A stretch of DNA of 64,000 bases. It comes from Terriglobia bacterium (lineage in GTDB: Bacteria > Acidobacteriota > Terriglobia > Bryobacterales > Bryobacteraceae). Numbering within the stretch: position 1 is the stretch's first letter; every line of letters starts with the position of its first letter. The notes under the pieces are model-generated. The model was given only the letters and a program-made list of their open reading frames with translations. It did not search any database and was not told the DNA's origin. Below are positions 63,361 to 64,000 of this stretch, in pieces. Location: NCBI GenBank assembly GCA_020073145.1, contig JAIQFS010000003.1, forward strand, positions 124,001 to 188,000, written 5' to 3'. Both the position numbers and the translations under genes were made by a program.

Positions 63361-64000
63361 TTACCATTTCGCCGTATTCGGCTGACACGCTGGTGCACTG
63401 GGATTACCGGGAGTACAGGTGCAATCCGTGCCCATCCAAGTCGAAATGTTGACGGTAGCGTTGGAACCGGAAGAACGCCACAGGCCCTGCTGCTGAAAAT
63501 ATGCATTGGCGAATACCGCAGTATCGGGTTGCGCAGCGTAGGCGTGAAAAATCAACTCGTGAACCAACGTAAATTCCGGACGTGACTGGGAAAGGGAATT
63601 GGCCTGAAGAATCACCGCAGTTTGCCGATCGTACCCCATATTGGCTGTCGCCGCGGCTGCCCCACCATTGGTAAGATAATCTGTGAGGGTCACATTGTTC
63701 GGGGTTTGTCCCCCCGTCACTTGCCTGAGCGTAAGGTTCCCGATTCCTGGATTCCCCACATCGTAGAAGTTCGTCATCTGTTGTTTGCTCTGAACCCCTC
63801 CCAACGAATAATTTGGGATCATGGATGGAATCCCGAGCGGGTTTGCAAAAACCGAGCCGCACGTCGAGTTTGCAAAGTTTCGCCACGTTGCAGCAGTGAG
63901 GAGATTTTTTACGCCCTCGTTTGTTTTTGAATCCACAGGGATATTCTGCGGTGTGCCAGGAGAAGTGCTTCCCCGTTGGAACGGCGCAAAACTCACCCCA
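63361..64000 (-). CDS. Partial protein with HExxxH-like motif (5' end beyond window)
   Basis: The frame is open to the right edge; at least 213 codons are visible, ending at 63361. TLVHELIFHAYAAQPD resembles a zincin helix but has H-E-L-I-F-H, one residue longer than HExxH. SNATVNISTWMGTDC and Cys-rich CTCTPGNPSAPACQ end the protein. The layout could be the C-terminal domain of a large secreted or RHS-type protein. I cannot name the family. Confidence 0.55.
   Translation of the reverse strand, partial: GVSFAPFQRGSTSPGTPQNIPVDSKTNEGVKNLLTAATWRNFANSTCGSVFANPLGIPSMIPNYSLGGVQSKQQMTNFYDVGNPGIGNLTLRQVTGGQTPNNVTLTDYLTNGGAAAATANMGYDRQTAVILQANSLSQSRPEFTLVHELIFHAYAAQPDTAVFANAYFQQQGLWRSSGSNATVNISTWMGTDCTCTPGNPSAPACQPNTAKW

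Noticed and set aside
1-64000. CRISPR arrays, insertion sequences, prophage or restriction/defence genes
   Set aside because: No regular 25-40 bp repeat-spacer pattern, transposase, integrase, capsid or defence-type nuclease motif was seen on either strand.

Overview
The window is a high-GC (mostly 60-70% by eye) bacterial chromosome segment with about 50 intact protein genes, several broken ones and no rRNA or tRNA gene that I can see. The gene content points to Acidobacteriota, most likely the Solibacter/Bryobacterales branch. The evidence is an 870-residue ADOP-type permease preceded by a PadR regulator, a secreted DUF1592/DUF1552/ankyrin set, Ser/Thr kinases fused to beta-propeller or TPR domains, a Yip1-TPR protein and several PQQ-type dehydrogenases. 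The lineage is an inference from family content; no rRNA is present to confirm it.

Layout. 1-4887 (minus): DUF1592-type cytochrome, DUF1552 protein and ankyrin protein, apparently one operon. 5168-5878: M50-like membrane protease. 6052-10011 (plus): a tight four-gene set of receptor-like Ser/Thr kinase, RsbW-like anti-sigma kinase, STAS antagonist and GPP34/GOLPH3-like protein, the most unusual unit here. 10023-14080: amidohydrolase, exported protein with a degenerate PEP-CTERM tail, Yip1-TPR membrane protein and DUF5990 protein. 14104-18500: rsmD-recG (minus) and fabI plus an EgtD-family methyltransferase (plus). 18631-24532 (minus): Flp pilin with a frame problem at its start, a DUF1801 remnant, an MFS carrier, a sorbosone-dehydrogenase-like enzyme, a tannase-family esterase and a BI-1 protein. 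25236-27840: rpsO-pnp ending in a clear terminator. 27845-35082: rsgA, a dienelactone hydrolase, a DUF192 protein, and the overlapping operon scpA-scpB-rluB-CoA-binding-M28.

35286-43947 (plus) is an export cluster: three HlyD/MacA-type adaptors, a MacB-type permease lacking its ATPase domain, a TolC-type outer-membrane channel and a CPBP protease. 44160-46833 (minus) is a second receptor-like kinase with kinesin-light-chain-type TPRs, split by a 2-nt deletion. 47257-50986 carries an HD-domain protein, a secreted metallo-beta-lactamase-fold hydrolase and a membrane-bound-type PQQ dehydrogenase. 51071-55769 has adenosine deaminase divergent from glgB and a phytoene-desaturase-like oxidoreductase. 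56011-61486 (minus) holds glpK, padR-ADOP and a glycerophosphodiester phosphodiesterase; the last releases glycerol-3-phosphate and GlpK produces the same metabolite from glycerol. 61626-64000 (minus) is a less ordered end with small secreted or anchored proteins, a broken GAPDH tail fused to another gene fragment, and a partial protein running off the edge.

Four copies of a short double-hairpin repeat (one of them degenerate) lie in intergenic gaps, and there are three separate frame-disrupted loci. Housekeeping genes (rpsO, pnp, recG, rsmD, rsgA, scpAB, fabI, glpK) are interleaved with secretion, signalling and scavenging genes. I see no phage, insertion sequence, CRISPR array or defence system.
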